In this document: positions 10,817 to 21,842 of the stretch, piece after piece
Layout: every line of letters starts with the position of its first letter
Numbering within the stretch: the stretch's first letter is position 1
Source: Limnephilus marmoratus
Taxonomy: Eukaryota; Arthropoda; Insecta; Trichoptera; Limnephilidae
DNA length: 64,000 bases
Assembly (NCBI GenBank): GCA_917880885.1
Contig: OU862910.1
Coordinates: forward strand, 12,040,710 to 12,104,709
Reading direction: 5' to 3'
Notes under the pieces: model-generated
Told to the model about the DNA's origin: nothing
Databases searched by the model: none
What the model saw: only the letters and a program-made list of their open reading frames with translations
Made by a program: the position numbers and the translations under genes

Positions 10817-11685
10817 TAATAGGCCACTTGCATGGACTTCATAACGACTTGGAAAAAATCGTGTGGATAGAGTTTTTTACTAAGATTACGAAAATGTTAG
10901 TCAAAATTTTTAGATATGTACAGTTTTTTTTTTTTTTTTAAATAAATAAATCCATTATTTGGGCTCGTGACGTCACTACATGAAAATGTCCCGTCGCTGA
11001 AAATGTTCCTATTAATTTTATAAAATTCCACAATGATTTATTTTTTAATATGGCATCACTTTGATTTCAGGCGAATTTTTGAATTCGTTCACTAGATTTA
11101 TTGTTTGTTCTCTGCGAACTTATCATTTGGTTTGATTTTTTGACAGACGTTCTGAAGAGAACCCCGTACAATTAATGGGTACGGGGTTCTCTTCAGAACG
11201 TGAAGATGATGTCGGTACATGTTTTAGAGGTATAATGATTATGGTGCTGATTTTAACAAAACAAAATTTTATAATATTCTTATTATTATTATAATTTACA
11301 AGTTCAAGTATATTACATTGAATTTAGTAATATAGACGCTGTACATTATAATGATTTATGATCAATAAGATAGATCAAGGAAAAAAATATTTATGAGATG
11401 TAATATTTTTGGTATGCCTCGTTATTCTCCTGTGCCATTCGTGTGGAAAACGTTCTTTTTTTAAAAATGTTTTTCGGCTATGTAATTATCGTTTTTTCAC
11501 ACCTATAAAATTATGTCCCGTCTTTCCGGTTTATAAAAAATAGTCTGATTTTTCGGTTTGAAATTTTCAAAAAATCCCCATGGTTCCAAAAATACGATTA
11601 AATAAATAAATAAATACAGAATGTCTTAGAATATTTGCCTAAACCGGAAAAAAATTTAAAAAAATATGATGCAAGTGGCCTATTA
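10817..11685. mobile_element. Putative TIR element with 17-bp ends TAATAGGCCACTTGCAT
   Basis: TAATAGGCCACTTGCAT at 10817-10833 is repeated inverted and perfectly at 11669-11685. The interior is AT-rich, with a poly-T run and a perfect 23-bp hairpin (11147-11201). No transposase frame and no clear target duplication are visible. I do not recognise the family. Confidence 0.5.
11147..11201. repeat. Perfect 23-bp hairpin, 9-nt loop
   Basis: Arms 11147-11169 and 11179-11201 are exact reverse complements around the core TCTGAAGAGAACCCCGTAC. The loop is AATTAATGG. It sits inside the putative TIR element and is not followed by a T-run that would suggest termination. Confidence 0.9.
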
Positions 11686-11799
11686 CGACTTATCTTCTCT
11701 AAACCAAACTAACGTTTTATGCTCCGAGTTATTTTTATACCAGCTAGGTTTAAATAACAGAATTGAATTCAACGTTTTTACCAACGTACACATATATAT

Positions 11800-12661
11800 T
11801 TATTTTTATTAGTTTTTATACATATACATATACATGTAATATAATCATGAGTAATTACATTTTCAGGTTACAATCGGATTAAACTCAAATCATTAAATAC
11901 TAACATGCAACATTGATTAGAAACAGTATAAACATATATATGTATATAATATATAACCTTTACGAGAGTGTAACTACTCGTGTGTAAAGAAAGGGAAGAG
12001 AAAATATGTATATATATTTTTTTAAATTAAAAAAATTAAAATTAAAAATTATAACACATACATTATATTTACGTACTTACATAAATCAAATGTGTAAAAA
12101 AAAAATAATATTAAAAAAATAATAATATAAAATAAATTTTTGAATAAGTATTGTTAATTAAAGGTTAATGCGGTTCTAAGTGGCTAAATTATTTAAGATA
12201 TTATTGTTTAATTTATTTTTGAATTTATTGTAGTCAGATTCTAATCTCAGCTCTATTGCTAGTTGATTAAACCACACCACTCCATTGTACCTGTAGTAGT
12301 GTTGTGCAAAACTGGTATGCATTAATGGCGTACACAAGCGACCCACTGTGTTTTGCCTATTGCTCTCAACGCGGACCGTGGCGTGGTGCGACTTCTTAGA
12401 ATAGTCTGTGTGTATTTGAAGCAGTGTATTTTTTATATATGTATTTTTTAGAGATGGGACTAGAAAGTCTTGAAAAAGTTGAGAGGTTGAATAATCTGAT
12501 GGTTTCTTAGTAATAATTTTGATTATTAATCTTTGAGTAATTTCCAACGGTAAAATTGAGGTTTTGTAAGCTCCTCCCCATGCAACGATACCGTATTGTA
12601 TTATCGAATGGGCTAGAGCATAGTATATATTTTTAAGAATTTTTAGAATATAACAATACAT
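11800..12661 (-). pseudogene. 5'-truncated Jockey/CR1-like LINE: RT C-terminal part and 3' UTR
   Basis: The minus-strand frame 12176-12661 (161 aa) reads IYYALAHSIIQYGIVAWGGA, then ITQRLIIKIITKKPSDYST. It ends with a domain containing VVWFNQLAIELRL. This matches the post-RT C-terminal domain of the LINE at 15304-16107. EN, the RT catalytic core and the 5' part are missing, as expected from incomplete reverse transcription. AT-rich sequence to about 11800 is probably its 3' UTR. Its truncated 5' border abuts a PLE remnant at 12662, so it probably inserted beside or into the PLE. Confidence 0.75.
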
Positions 12662-13208
12662 AACACGTCAAACCACCCGGTTTGCCACAAATTGCTCTAA
12701 ATAATCGTTATTCCGCAGATTTAATTAATAAAATCCTAAATAAGAAACTTAAACCTATTTCAACTAATACATTTTTATTTGGTACGCCTGAAAATAATAA
12801 TAAATCCCGTTCAATGGCGCAGAATCTTATATATATCCAACTTTTCCTCACTTAGTACAAAAAACTTGCCTGCCCACATTAAGCCCGCGTTCTATACTGA
12901 TAACAATTTAGGTAAATTACTAAAAAAACACTAAAGATAGAGATTATAAATTAAGCCACTCAGGCATTTACCAACTATGTTGCAATGATTGTCCTTCGTT
13001 CTACATAGGTAAGACAACTAGAAATATAAATATCAGAATCACAGAACATTTAAGATGCTTAAATAATAATAATTTTTCAGGGTTTGCTAATCGCCTATTT
13101 TCCACAGATCACACTTTTAATAAGAACACAGGGGTTAAAATTCTTCACCGTAATTTAGAAGCAGTTGAAATTAGAAAATCCCTAAATAATAATCCTAGTA
13201 AAAATTAA
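12662..13208 (+). pseudogene. Penelope-like element ORF remnant with GIY-YIG endonuclease
   Basis: An open segment at 12924-13208 reads LSHSGIYQLCCNDCPSFYIG and continues KTTRNINIRITEH. This is the GIY-x-YIG signature with the Cys-rich CCNDCP insert typical of PLE endonuclease domains, with the R/EH residues following. Upstream sequence (12662-12923) still resembles the RT-to-EN linker of PLEs but has stops and at least one frame change, so the ORF is dead. PLE proteins act in nuclear target-primed retrotransposition. The copy is followed by a hammerhead motif at 13395, as expected for a PLE terminal repeat. RT motifs are not present. Confidence 0.8.
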
Positions 13209-13394
13209 TAATATTTATGCTAATAAACCAAAATAATTTATCTTTCAGTCCCATTCTAAATATTTTTCCAATTAACCGCTCTGTTCTTTCCGAATCCCGC
13301 AATTACCCCCACCCCTTTGCTTACCTCCCACTCAAACACCAAAAATTTGTATGTCTGCCAACATTCTGTATCATAGTTTAGTTATAATATTCTC

Positions 13395-13446
13395 CTGACG
13401 AAGGAAGGGTGCTTCCGAAACCGAGTGTTTATAAAATATACTGGTC
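13395..13446 (+). ncRNA. Hammerhead ribozyme motif downstream of PLE ORF
   Basis: CTGACGA (13395-13401) and stem II GGAAG/CTTCC with loop GGTG (13403-13416) precede GAAA (13417-13420). Stem III pairs ACC(G)AGT (13420-13426) with ACTGGT (13440-13445), leaving the canonical cleavage triplet GTC ending at 13446. All conserved core positions are present. Stem I pairing is weak in cis. Known PLE hammerheads are minimal and may act as dimers, so in-cis activity is uncertain. Confidence 0.7.
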
Positions 13447-13512
13447 TACAACAAATTTATATGTATTTTTATTGTATACCACTTTTATTTTTTATACTTT
13501 ATGCCGATCGGG

Positions 13513-13538
13513 TTTCTCTACAACCGTAGCTTCTTCAG
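13513..13538 (-). ncRNA. Hammerhead-type core, opposite strand
   Basis: Minus strand: CTGAAGA (13538-13532), stem II CTAC/GTAG with loop GGTT, GAAA (13516-13513), then CCC and a downstream GGTA able to give a 3-bp stem III. It lies 67 bp from the plus-strand motif at 13395-13446 in inverted orientation, as in inverted PLE terminal repeats. Confidence 0.5.
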
Positions 13539-13563
13539 AGCAGTAGGTATAATACGCTAGTGC

Positions 13564-13860
13564 AGTGGTTCTTAACCTGAGTTCGATCGAACCCCAGGGG
13601 TTCGGTGAATCAGTCTCGTTGGTTCGGCGGAGGTCAAGACACACCCCCGACTCATATGATTCGTGATGATACGCCCTGCTTGTCCATCATTGGCTTGTTC
13701 TTTGTTCTTATTGGTTTTGTTCATTTTGTGCATCTATGTATAAATTATACCTTTGTTTTGAATTTGAAAAAATCATATTTTGTTTTTCCAATTAAGACGG
13801 TTCGGTGAATGCGCATATTACTTAATGAAGCGAAACCCGGTAGGCACAAAGAATAAAAAT
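13564..13860 (+). mobile_element. Possible hAT-type terminus fragment
   Basis: CAGTGGTTCTTAACCTGAG followed by GGGGTTCGGTGAATC resembles the CAG(T/G)GGTTC(T)(C/T)AACC ends of many hAT elements. A second GGTTCGGTGAATGCGCATA is present at about 13800. No matching opposite terminus was found, so only one end appears to survive. Confidence 0.35.
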
Positions 13861-14004
13861 AAAGTGTAGTCCAGTCAAGGAATGAGGTGTAGAGTGCGTG
13901 AGCAGGAACCTAAGCGATTCCTTCAGAAACTTGTTCAGGGTGCTTAGGGTATGAACATACTAAAAGTCCTGACGTCTAGGTGTAGAGCTAGGGTTGGGGA
14001 AGGA

Positions 14005-14025
14005 GGGGGGGGGGGGGGGGGGGGG
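14005..14025. repeat. Poly-G/C homopolymer run
   Basis: About 21 consecutive G on the plus strand within a G-rich stretch. It is a simple repeat and its length may be affected by sequencing. Confidence 0.9.
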
Positions 14026-14029
14026 CTGG

Positions 14030-14930
14030 GAAAAGGGGAAAGTCCCAATTTATTTTCGGATTTACGTTTATATCTCAAAAATGGTGCGCCGCAGAGGAAA
14101 ATTTTTTTAGAATAAGTAAAAGCTCATAAAATTATGTACAACTTTTATTCTATACGTAATTTTCTAAATCCCAGCCGTTTTTTAGTTACACGCTCCACAA
14201 ATGGAGATATTTTCGAAGAAAATCATTTTACCTCACATTTTTCATCAAACGTTCCTTCATATCGTCTAAAACATTATTCAAAGAAAGAAATTTATTAAAA
14301 GAAGTTGTAAAGAATTTAATTCCCTTTTAGAATATATATGTACATATCAAATTAATCTCCAACCAGTAAATATTTACAGCAATTTGAAGTCTTTTGTAAA
14401 ATGTCGTCATTTTCAGAAAAAACTGTTTTTATCTTACGACTGACACGGAACTGTTGTCAATCCTGGAGGCAGCATTCAAATGAGGAAATGAAGCGGATCA
14501 TTATTTGTGCGGCGACCAGAGCATTGGGCGATCTTCGGGACTGAAATACGGCGAGTCAACTTTAGTTGAGTTTAGTTGAGTCACCGTAGCGCTACGATTG
14601 TGATAATGGATCTTAGAGGTGATTCTCACCATCTTCAGAGCTGACGGGAAACCATCCTGGAAAGATGATAGGCATCTGAAGTCATCAGTCTGTCCTGCTC
14701 CCTTTGGCTGGTAGCCAATCATCCGCAGCCCTATAATTCTCACGATGTGAGGTTCTTTCTTAAAAAAGAGGAGTTTTCGACATGCTACGCTTATGCCACT
14801 ACCATTTATCACGTTATCACCATCAACCTATTTATCTAAGCAAGCCCTTTAAGCCAGACAGCCTTAGAATCTGGATGTCCTTTTTAATCACTATATGCTT
14901 TTGTATTTCGAATATCTTCTTTTCATTTTA
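14030..14930. other. Non-coding spacer, no recognised feature
   Basis: Includes a 103-codon minus frame (14501-14812) that matches no family I know, and a short direct repeat TTAGTTGAG near 14560-14580. I see no support for a gene. Confidence 0.3.
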
Positions 14931-15303
14931 AACTTTTTTTTTTTATTTTTTTTTTATTTATTTAATATAGTTATATAATTGTACAGTGGAGTTATGGAAA
15001 TTACATAGCGGTACAGAAATTATTTAAACATTGCAATCTCACCAAAGAAGAAGCTAGTTCTTGTGCTTGATGAGCGAGTTACACTAACTATAACTGAAAT
15101 AGAACAACATTATGTAATAAGTAAGTATATAATAGGATAAATTGAGACTTCTGGATCATCTAAATGTGTAGGTGTACATACATAGGATACGGTTACATAC
15201 GGTTATTGTGCACTTAGGAGAAATTCGAAAAATCTAAATAAAATAGAGATGAATATGTATTAAAAATAAATAGAAAGAAAGAGAAAAACAGGTAATTATT
15301 TAG

Positions 15304-16141
15304 TTAATTATTCCTGATGAAGTGTAGCTTCAGTTTGAGTTTCAGTTTATTGATTTCTTTGGTTTTTTTTATTTCAATGGGAAGGTTGTTGAAAAACTTT
15401 ATTCCTAAATAGACATAATTGTTTTGCATTAGTTTGGTATTAAATTTTGGTGTTTTGATGTTGTCTTCATATCTTTTTGATTGGTGAGTTTCAAATTTCT
15501 TGATGATATTATCTTTATAAATTTGGATAATTGCATTTTTCTTGAAGATATTCTCAACTCGAGGCACCGTGAAATCTGCGAAAAGCGTTTCTGTTGGATA
15601 AGTGGAGGGTTTCTTTAGGATTACTTTAATGATTAGTTTCTGGATCACTTTGACAGGGGTTAGAATATTGTTGTATGACCCCCCCCATCCAATTATTCCA
15701 TATTGAATTAAAGACTGGATTAGTGCATAGTATACTCTTTTTAGATTGTTGAGTTTTAAAATATTTCTTAATCTTATGAATATATATATACACTTTCTGA
15801 TACGCTTAACCAATTCACAGATATGGCTCTTCCACTTCATATGTTGTTCTATTATCACTCCGAGATATTTAATTTCTGGTACTGATTTCAATGTTGAACA
15901 GCCTTGGATACATGTGATTTTATTACATTTGTAATTGTGGATAATTATTTTAGTGTCGGGGAGTGTTTTTAGTTTGTTGATTGAGAAGTGTATGTAGTAT
16001 GTTTTGTTAGTGTTCAATGAGAGAAGATTTGTGTCAAACCAATGTTTTAAGATGTTCATGATATTATTTGCTTGTTCGTTTACTCTATTCCAGTCGATCC
16101 CATTCACTATGATAGCTGTGTCATCGGCATATGATATTATG
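15304..16141 (-). pseudogene. LINE ORF2 segment: YADD motif and C-terminal domain
   Basis: The catalytic block ISYADDTAIIVNG reads on the minus strand at about 16141-16100. It is followed by the thumb and post-RT region (HWFDTNLLSLNTNKT, KYLGVIIEQHMKWKSHI, YYALIQSLIQYGIIGWGGS) and terminates at 15304. The frame continues from the YADD block without interruption but is out of frame with the preceding RT segment, which ends at 16182. The missing continuity is a small indel near 16195-16215. Part of the ORF2 polyprotein of the element at 14931-19560. Confidence 0.85.
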
Positions 16142-16181
16142 TCTGCGTTAAGTGGTAGTTTAAAGATATCGTTGACATATA

Positions 16182-16850
16182 TTATAAATAGTAGTATAAA
16201 TACACTAGGACTGTGCCTTGAGGAATCCCAAAATTACTTGTTAGTGGTAGACTTAGGGAGTTGTTTATCTTGACTACTTGGTGTCGTTCAAATAAATAGC
16301 TTTTTATCCATTTTAGAGCTTTATCGTTTATCCCAACACAGTTTAATTTTTTAATAAGTTTATCATGAGAAATACTATCGAAAGCTTTTTTAAGATCTAT
16401 GAAGATTCCGAGGCATTTCAAAGATTTGTCTAATGTGTTCTGAATAATGTTCGATAATTTGGCAATCGCATCTTGGGTACTTCTAGTTTTCATAAATCCA
16501 TATTGGTTATCGTGAATTAGGTTATTTTTGTTAATAAATTCGGTTAATCTTTTTTTGATAATTTTTTCAAAGATTTTGGCAATGTTTGAAATCAGCGATA
16601 TTGGACGATAATTTGTCACTTCTTCTGGGTTGCCAGATTTATGAATTGGAGTGATGATGGTTTGTTTATATATCGTTGGGAATATTCCGCTTTGAAGACT
16701 AATGTTGATTAAATGCGTCAATGGTTTTGAAATATGTTTTTTGATAGCTTTTAGTGTTTCGACAGTAATTCCATCGAAACCTGGTGCCGATCTTCCCTTC
16801 ATGCTTGAAATGATGTGTTCGATTTCCTGGGCTGAAGTAAGGGGAAACAT
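16182..16850 (-). pseudogene. LINE ORF2 segment: reverse transcriptase fingers/palm
   Basis: Contains the RT blocks APGFDGITVETL, TPIHKSGNPEEVTNYRPISL (block 1-2), NQYGFMKTRSTQDAI, IFIDLKKAFDSISH (catalytic Asp) and GIPQGTVL. After GTVL the reading frame slips into nonsense and ends at 16182. The catalytic YADD lies in another frame immediately downstream. Between this segment and EN (16851-16933) there is a further frame break. The enzyme would be inactive as written. Confidence 0.85.
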
Positions 16851-16933
16851 GTCAATTTTGTTTATGATATTGACGTTAATGTTCTGTTCGTTATTAGACG
16901 GTATTTTTTGTATTTGATTTGCAAGATTTTTGC

Positions 16934-18271
16934 CTACATTTGCAAAAAAGTTGTTAAATATGTTAGCAGCAGCTGATGGATTTTCTTCGCATCGTATTTT
17001 GATATTATTATGTGTAATACTATGTATATCATTTTTTTATGTTTTTTCTTATCTATAATTTCATTTACAACGTTCCAGACTTTTTTTGCATCGTTCTCCG
17101 TTGCTTCTAGTTTTCGCCGAAAATAGTTTTCTTTTGTGTTTTTTATTAAATACATTAGTTTGTTTTTGTATGCTTTTAGGTATTTTTTTAAGGTTTCGTT
17201 TGTAGGTTGTTGGGTTAATTTTTTGTATATTGCTTCTTTGTGTCTGATTGACACAATTAATCCAAAAGTTATCCATGGTTTAACCGGTTTAAATTTTGAT
17301 GATTGTTTTCTGGAATCAATAGAATGTGCAGTACTTACGTGCATTGATAATTTTTTTTCAAATAGTTCGAAGCATTCATTCGTATCATTACAATTAAAAA
17401 TATCGTGCCATTTCTCTTTGTCTAGATTATGTACTAGGGCATTTATGTTGAGCGTTTTTCGTCGGCCGCTTTCATTCTCCGGAATTCGGGTAGTTAATGG
17501 TGAATATTTCTTTTCATAATTGTACGTAAAAATGCACCCGAAATGATCAGTGATTGTCGTTTGTATAACTGCAGATGCTATGTTTTTTATGTCTTGAATA
17601 TTTGTAAAAACATGATCTATGCACGAAGGTCGTTGACCTGGAATAATTCTCGTAAATGAATTAATACATGATATATAATTTAATTCTGCCATCATATTAA
17701 GATAATTATCTTTATCATAAGACGAGTAATCATTTGCTATATTCAGGTTTATGTCTCCGATAACAATGGTTTTCTTATTTCTGTTCGCAAGAAGAATGCG
17801 TTTTAGTTCATCTACATATATCGGTAATATTGAGGCATGAGTTCTATATATAGCGAATATGCTGAAGGTATACTTTTGGTAACTGATTTCCATATTTAGG
17901 ACGTTTACATTGTGCATGTGAATTTCTCTGTTAAAAGTCACGACATATTTATTTGAGACAAATATTGCGATTCCGCTGTTCTTGTTAATTCGGGTATTTG
18001 TTGCATAGTATGTATAACCCGGAATATTATAGTTTATATCGCTCGATGAGTGAGTCTCTGTTAATATTATGCAGTCCAGTCTGTTAAGTGATTTTATTGT
18101 TACCAGGAGTTCGTCTAAATGACGTTCGATGCTTCTTACATTCATATGAAATATGATTAAGCTAACTTCGGGATTCATCGCTAAAATGTTGTTTGTTTCG
18201 TTCACTGATGTATATATTCTTTCGTCTATTGACATGGTTTTATTTATAGCATTTATCACGAAATCATCCAT
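16934..18271 (-). pseudogene. LINE ORF2 N-terminal: AP endonuclease-like (EEP) domain
   Basis: MDDFVINAINKTMSIDERIY start (ATG at 18271). EN motifs in order: IIFHMNVRSIERHLDEL (N), CIILTETHSSSD (E), FAIYRTHAS (Y), VIGDINLNI (D-x-N), CIDHVFTN, and TTITDHFGC (DH). All the usual apurinic-endonuclease-like residues are present. The linker after EN degenerates at about 17040 (a KKHKKMIYIVLH stretch), where the true frame is lost before the RT. The domain nicks target DNA to prime reverse transcription in this family. Confidence 0.85.
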
Positions 18272-18405
18272 ATCGTAGAAATAATAATAATGAATGCATT
18301 AGTGGCCATGAATACATTTGTTTATTTGGGATAAGATTTTCTGGAGGACGGATTTTTTGAGAGCCTTTGTGTTTTTTTTTTATCACTAATAATAGTTGTG
18401 AAATT

Positions 18406-19467
18406 TCATTCATAATCTATTCTCTCTTTGGCAATTTGAAGCATTTTGTGTCTGTATGTGCAATTGATGCTATCAGCACGGTGGTCGTCCAGGATGTTCG
18501 CCCTGAATTTTTTATTGTTGCTGGAACAGTTGTAGCAGATTGGTTTATTGTTTCTCTCTGTGCATTTTTCTAGGGTATGGTCTTGTGCACAATGGGGGCA
18601 GGTAGGTGGCTGTGTTCTGTTAAGGCATCTTAGGGCAGTGTGTCCATATTTCAAGCAGTGGTAACACTGCGTCAGAGGGTTAAGGTCGTCAATTGGGACT
18701 CTTTGGTATTTTATGTTTATTTTTCCAAAGTTAAGAAGGATTTTTCTAATGGCTCCTGACGTTTGTATTAAGTAGTTTGATACATCTTGTTGGGACGTTC
18801 TTTGTTGGTCGAATTTTTTTAGTTTGATTTCTTTTATGAGTTTAAAATCATCTTTACAGTAACTTTGTAAACCCTCATTTTGCTGGGTTATGCCTAAAAC
18901 AATTTCATCCTCTGTTAAATTTGATTGCAATCTTTTTACGATCATTATTGGTTTTCTCTTTTTTGTTTCTTCAGCGTTGATGTCTTCGCCGAATGTTCCA
19001 TTTATTTTGGTGACCAATTTGTGTGCGTCTTCTTTTTTTAAACATGAGATTATGAGTTTTTGATCACCAATTTTTTTAAATTCAGTTACACCAACTTGCA
19101 TTTTAGTTACATCTATGTTTTTTTCGATTCTTTTTCTCATTTCTTCAGCCTTCAAGTTTTTAGTTGTTGATATTATGATGGCGTGTTTTTGTGGAGTTTG
19201 TTTCTCGATTTTATTCATTGTTGTGGCTTGCGCATATGTTTTTATATTTTTTGTCACAAAACTTTCTAATTTCTCATTATAGTGTTCATTGTTTGTTATA
19301 ATTTGCTCTTGTAGATTAATAATTTTTTTTTGTAGGATAAGATTTTCTACTTTAATTTGTTCTTCTAGTTTCTTTAAGTTGTTCTCCAAACTCAGTTTTA
19401 TTCTTGAATCTTTAACAGATGTGATCTTCGCAATATCGCTCTTAATATCTTCGAGAATGTCATCCAT
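18406..19467 (-). CDS. LINE ORF1, Jockey-type gag with coiled coil and zinc knuckles (353 aa)
   Basis: ATG at 19467 (MDDILEDIKSDIAKITSVKD). Residues about 15-75 are Lys/Glu/Leu-rich heptads, predicted coiled coil. A central RRM-like/PRE_C2HC region follows. Near the C-terminus are CYHCLKYGHTALRC (C-x2-C-x4-H-x4-C) and CPHCAQDHTLEKC (C-x2-C-x3-H-x4-C), then CYNCSS with a distant H and C as a third knuckle. This is the Jockey-superfamily gag architecture, an RNA-binding chaperone forming the retrotransposition RNP. The ORF appears intact although its ORF2 is broken. It ends 134 bp before the ORF2 ATG. Confidence 0.85.
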   Translation of the reverse strand: MDDILEDIKSDIAKITSVKDSRIKLSLENNLKKLEEQIKVENLILQKKIINLQEQIITNNEHYNEKLESFVTKNIKTYAQATTMNKIEKQTPQKHAIIISTTKNLKAEEMRKRIEKNIDVTKMQVGVTEFKKIGDQKLIISCLKKEDAHKLVTKINGTFGEDINAEETKKRKPIMIVKRLQSNLTEDEIVLGITQQNEGLQSYCKDDFKLIKEIKLKKFDQQRTSQQDVSNYLIQTSGAIRKILLNFGKINIKYQRVPIDDLNPLTQCYHCLKYGHTALRCLNRTQPPTCPHCAQDHTLEKCTERNNKPICYNCSSNNKKFRANILDDHRADSINCTYRHKMLQIAKERIDYE

Positions 19468-19560
19468 GTTCTTTCTAATACCCGCCCGCCCGGGCGAGGT
19501 ACTTTAGGTACGAAGTGTAGAACAATACTCGATACTCGAGGCAGTGCACTATAACGAAAC

Positions 19561-20262
19561 TATACGACCGCACTGTTGTAGCACTGGAATGCAACTAGAA
19601 CCTAATCCTTGCATTTGCCAGGTTAAGTCCACCTTGCTCATAATAATCAGCATTAGAATAATGTACATTGTTGCCACTTAATCCCACGGCAAAAATTTGC
19701 AACTGTTATAACTGTTTTGCAAATGAGAAACCATATATTTTGTAAAGGAAAATGTTGTGAGTTAAAAACTAATAACTATTTCACATGTGAGAGACGGAAT
19801 AAAAACATTGGGCCATTATTGAAATATTTATTTCTTTATTTTTAAATAAATAATTCACGGTAAAAATATTTCAAAATTCATACATAAATATTTATTATCA
19901 GATCAAAAGTTATACAACTAACATTAAACTATTAGACAGTGGTTAAAACACAGTTGTTTATTATTACTCATAACGTTGCCACAGAGTAATTTTACAATAA
20001 TAATTATTAAAAAAGTATTAATAGAGATTACTAAACTAATTACGTATTTATATGACACATAAAACCGACACAATTTTATCAGACGAGTAGTTAAGTAACT
20101 AACGTAACTTCATAGTTTTCCCCTTAAAATATTAATCTTAAAAATTAGTATCTAGTTAAGTTCTGTTAGAAGACGGTTAAGATTGAAAGCGCGAAAGAAA
20201 ATAATATCACCATTATTATGAAGCTAAAAAAATAAAAGTTATTATATTTTCACAGTTTGAAT
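19561..20262. other. AT-rich spacer, nothing recognised
   Basis: AT-rich sequence upstream of the LINE 5' end. No gene or clear repeat. Confidence 0.35.
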
Positions 20263-20635
20263 CAAGGGCGGATTTAGGGGGGAGGGGGGGGGGGGGGGGG
20301 GGGGCACGGGGGCACGGTATTTTTGTGTGCTATGGAGATTCCATCACAGTAAAGAAAACTGTATTTATTAAACATTTAATTTTTCTATTGTTTTGACACT
20401 TTCATAAATCTTTCTATACATACTTGAACTTGTAGAAATAAACTTCAAGTTTATTTCTAACAGTAATTGTTGATTTTGTGCCCCCCCCCCCAGAAAAAAA
20501 TCCTAACAGAAATTGTTGATTTTTTTGCCCGCCCACCCATTGTGCCCCCCAGAAAAAAATCCTAACAGAAATTGTTGAATTTTAAGCCCGTCTGCCCCCC
20601 CCCAGAAAAAAATCCTGGTTCCGCCCATGGTTTGA
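20263..20635. mobile_element. Putative MITE with GGGCGGAT..CCGCCC ends and internal C-rich repeat
   Basis: Left AAGGGCGGATTTAGGGGGG and right AATCCTGGTTCCGCCCATGG are imperfect inverted ends. Inside, the block CCCCAGAAAAAAATCCTAACAG with the following AAATTGTTGAT occurs three times at about 60-bp spacing (20490-20615). A poly-G run sits near 20281-20304. It has no transposase. The class is inferred only from the terminal symmetry. Confidence 0.45.
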
Positions 20636-21572
20636 GTAACAGTAGAAAATGAAGTAAAATATAATTTAGAAAGAAAAACACTTTGTATTATTATATGCAT
20701 AATCTATTATAATGTACTTATATGGCACTATCTCAAAGTATTACTATTTTTACTATCGCCTAATATAAAATGTAAAAATAAATAAATTAGTAGTTAGAGA
20801 CCAGATCATTCTACCAAAATACAATCAAATACCAAATTATTTCAGAGCATTCTTAAAATTTCTAAATAACATATTTATTCGAATAGGTATTCAAAGGCAA
20901 GCCATTGACATTATTCACATTGAATAAATCTGCAAGAAATCTTCGGCAGAACGTAGGGATTGGTTTCAAACTAATACAAAACATGGTTATTTTAGAGAAC
21001 CAGCCAAAATATCAAATCTTTATTTTTACACGAGTCAAATGGTAGCTAGTAAGTTCACAATGTCTTAGGTATAATAATGCAGAAAAGGCAAACATTGCAC
21101 GTTTCATTTACTTTACAAAATAACTCATAAATCAAATAGAATACGGTACAAGTTCGCTAATTGAACGCCATGAAAACCAGCCTGTCATATTATAACTGAT
21201 GAATTCTTTATATATATATTTTATTATAATTATTAGAGACATGTCATTCGTTTTATATGCCCTGTTCTTAAATTTAGTCATTTACCTATTGAATTTGTTC
21301 GCGTTATACATTTTGACATGTTGTTTGTTAGCAGATGCAATTTTCCCTTCAATTTTTTGGATGCCATCATCCTTAAGTGCGTTTTCAAATTTGGCAGTCA
21401 TTTTTTTATCTCTTCTATCAATTTGGTTTCCTTAGATTATCCAGTCCAAGTCCAAGACCAATTTCGTAATTCTCATACCAAAATCTCTGAGCTTGTCCAA
21501 CTAACCCCCAAGGTCTGATTAGCGAACTTGTACTAAAGTCATAATTAAAACATATTTGTACATCTAATTGCC
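20636..21572. other. Probable 3' UTR / 3' flank of the TNF-ligand gene
   Basis: AT-rich, non-coding sequence immediately 3' (minus strand) of the TNF-ligand stop codon at 21573-21575. AATAAA-type hexamers occur on the minus strand (for example near 21019-21026), but no single polyadenylation site can be chosen without transcript data. Confidence 0.35.
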
Positions 21573-21842
21573 TCATCTCATCTTGGCATCGCTAAGTTTA
21601 ACGAGTCCGAAGAAGCTCTTCCCTGGCTGCATGATGCTGTAGCGCATGCTGCCGATGTTCTGCAGGAAGATGGTGTCCGCCCTAAGCAGGTGGAAGACGC
21701 CCGCCGTGTAGCAGGTGTTGGCCTTGGTGATGCGCTCCTTGGAGTGGGTCATGGTGGTGCAATGCAAGATGGCCTCTTCTCCCAGATGGTTCTTGCGGAA
21801 CACCTTGAAGCCGTTGGTGTCGTGGCTGTCGTGGAAGTAGAC
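21573..21842 (-). CDS. egr: TNF ligand last exon: C-terminal half of TNF homology domain
   Basis: 89 codons plus TGA. The acceptor TTTATCTCCAG precedes GTC TAC TTC (VYFHDSHDTNGFKVF), which continues VYAQ of the previous exon to give the conserved VYAQVYF strand. Features are LHCTTMTHSKER...ANTCYTAGVF with the paired Cys, then FHLLRADTIFLQNI and the C-terminal SFFGLVKL of the TNF fold, followed by seven extra residues. These are core beta strands of the jelly-roll that packs into the trimer. The exon is GC-rich (third positions mostly C/G) against AT-rich flanks, which strongly supports coding. It is 32.8 kb from its upstream exon. Confidence 0.93.
   Translation of the reverse strand, partial: VYFHDSHDTNGFKVFRKNHLGEEAILHCTTMTHSKERITKANTCYTAGVFHLLRADTIFLQNIGSMRYSIMQPGKSFFGLVKLSDAKMR

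Larger units (their letters stand above)
14931..19560 (-). mobile_element. Near full-length Jockey-superfamily LINE, frame-broken
   Basis: Minus-strand order: 5' UTR (about 19560-19468), a gag-like ORF1 (19467-18406), EN (18271-16934), RT (16850-15304), an AT-rich 3' UTR, and an A-rich tail seen as a T-run at 14931-14960 on plus. Its length of about 4.6 kb is normal for a Jockey/CR1-type element. ORF2 is split by at least two frame breaks. The element lies downstream of the TNF-ligand gene and shares its strand. No target duplication was identified. Confidence 0.85.

Noticed and set aside
14501..14812. 103-codon minus-strand frame as a host gene
   Set aside because: No motif, no splice-compatible neighbours, and it lies among repeats.
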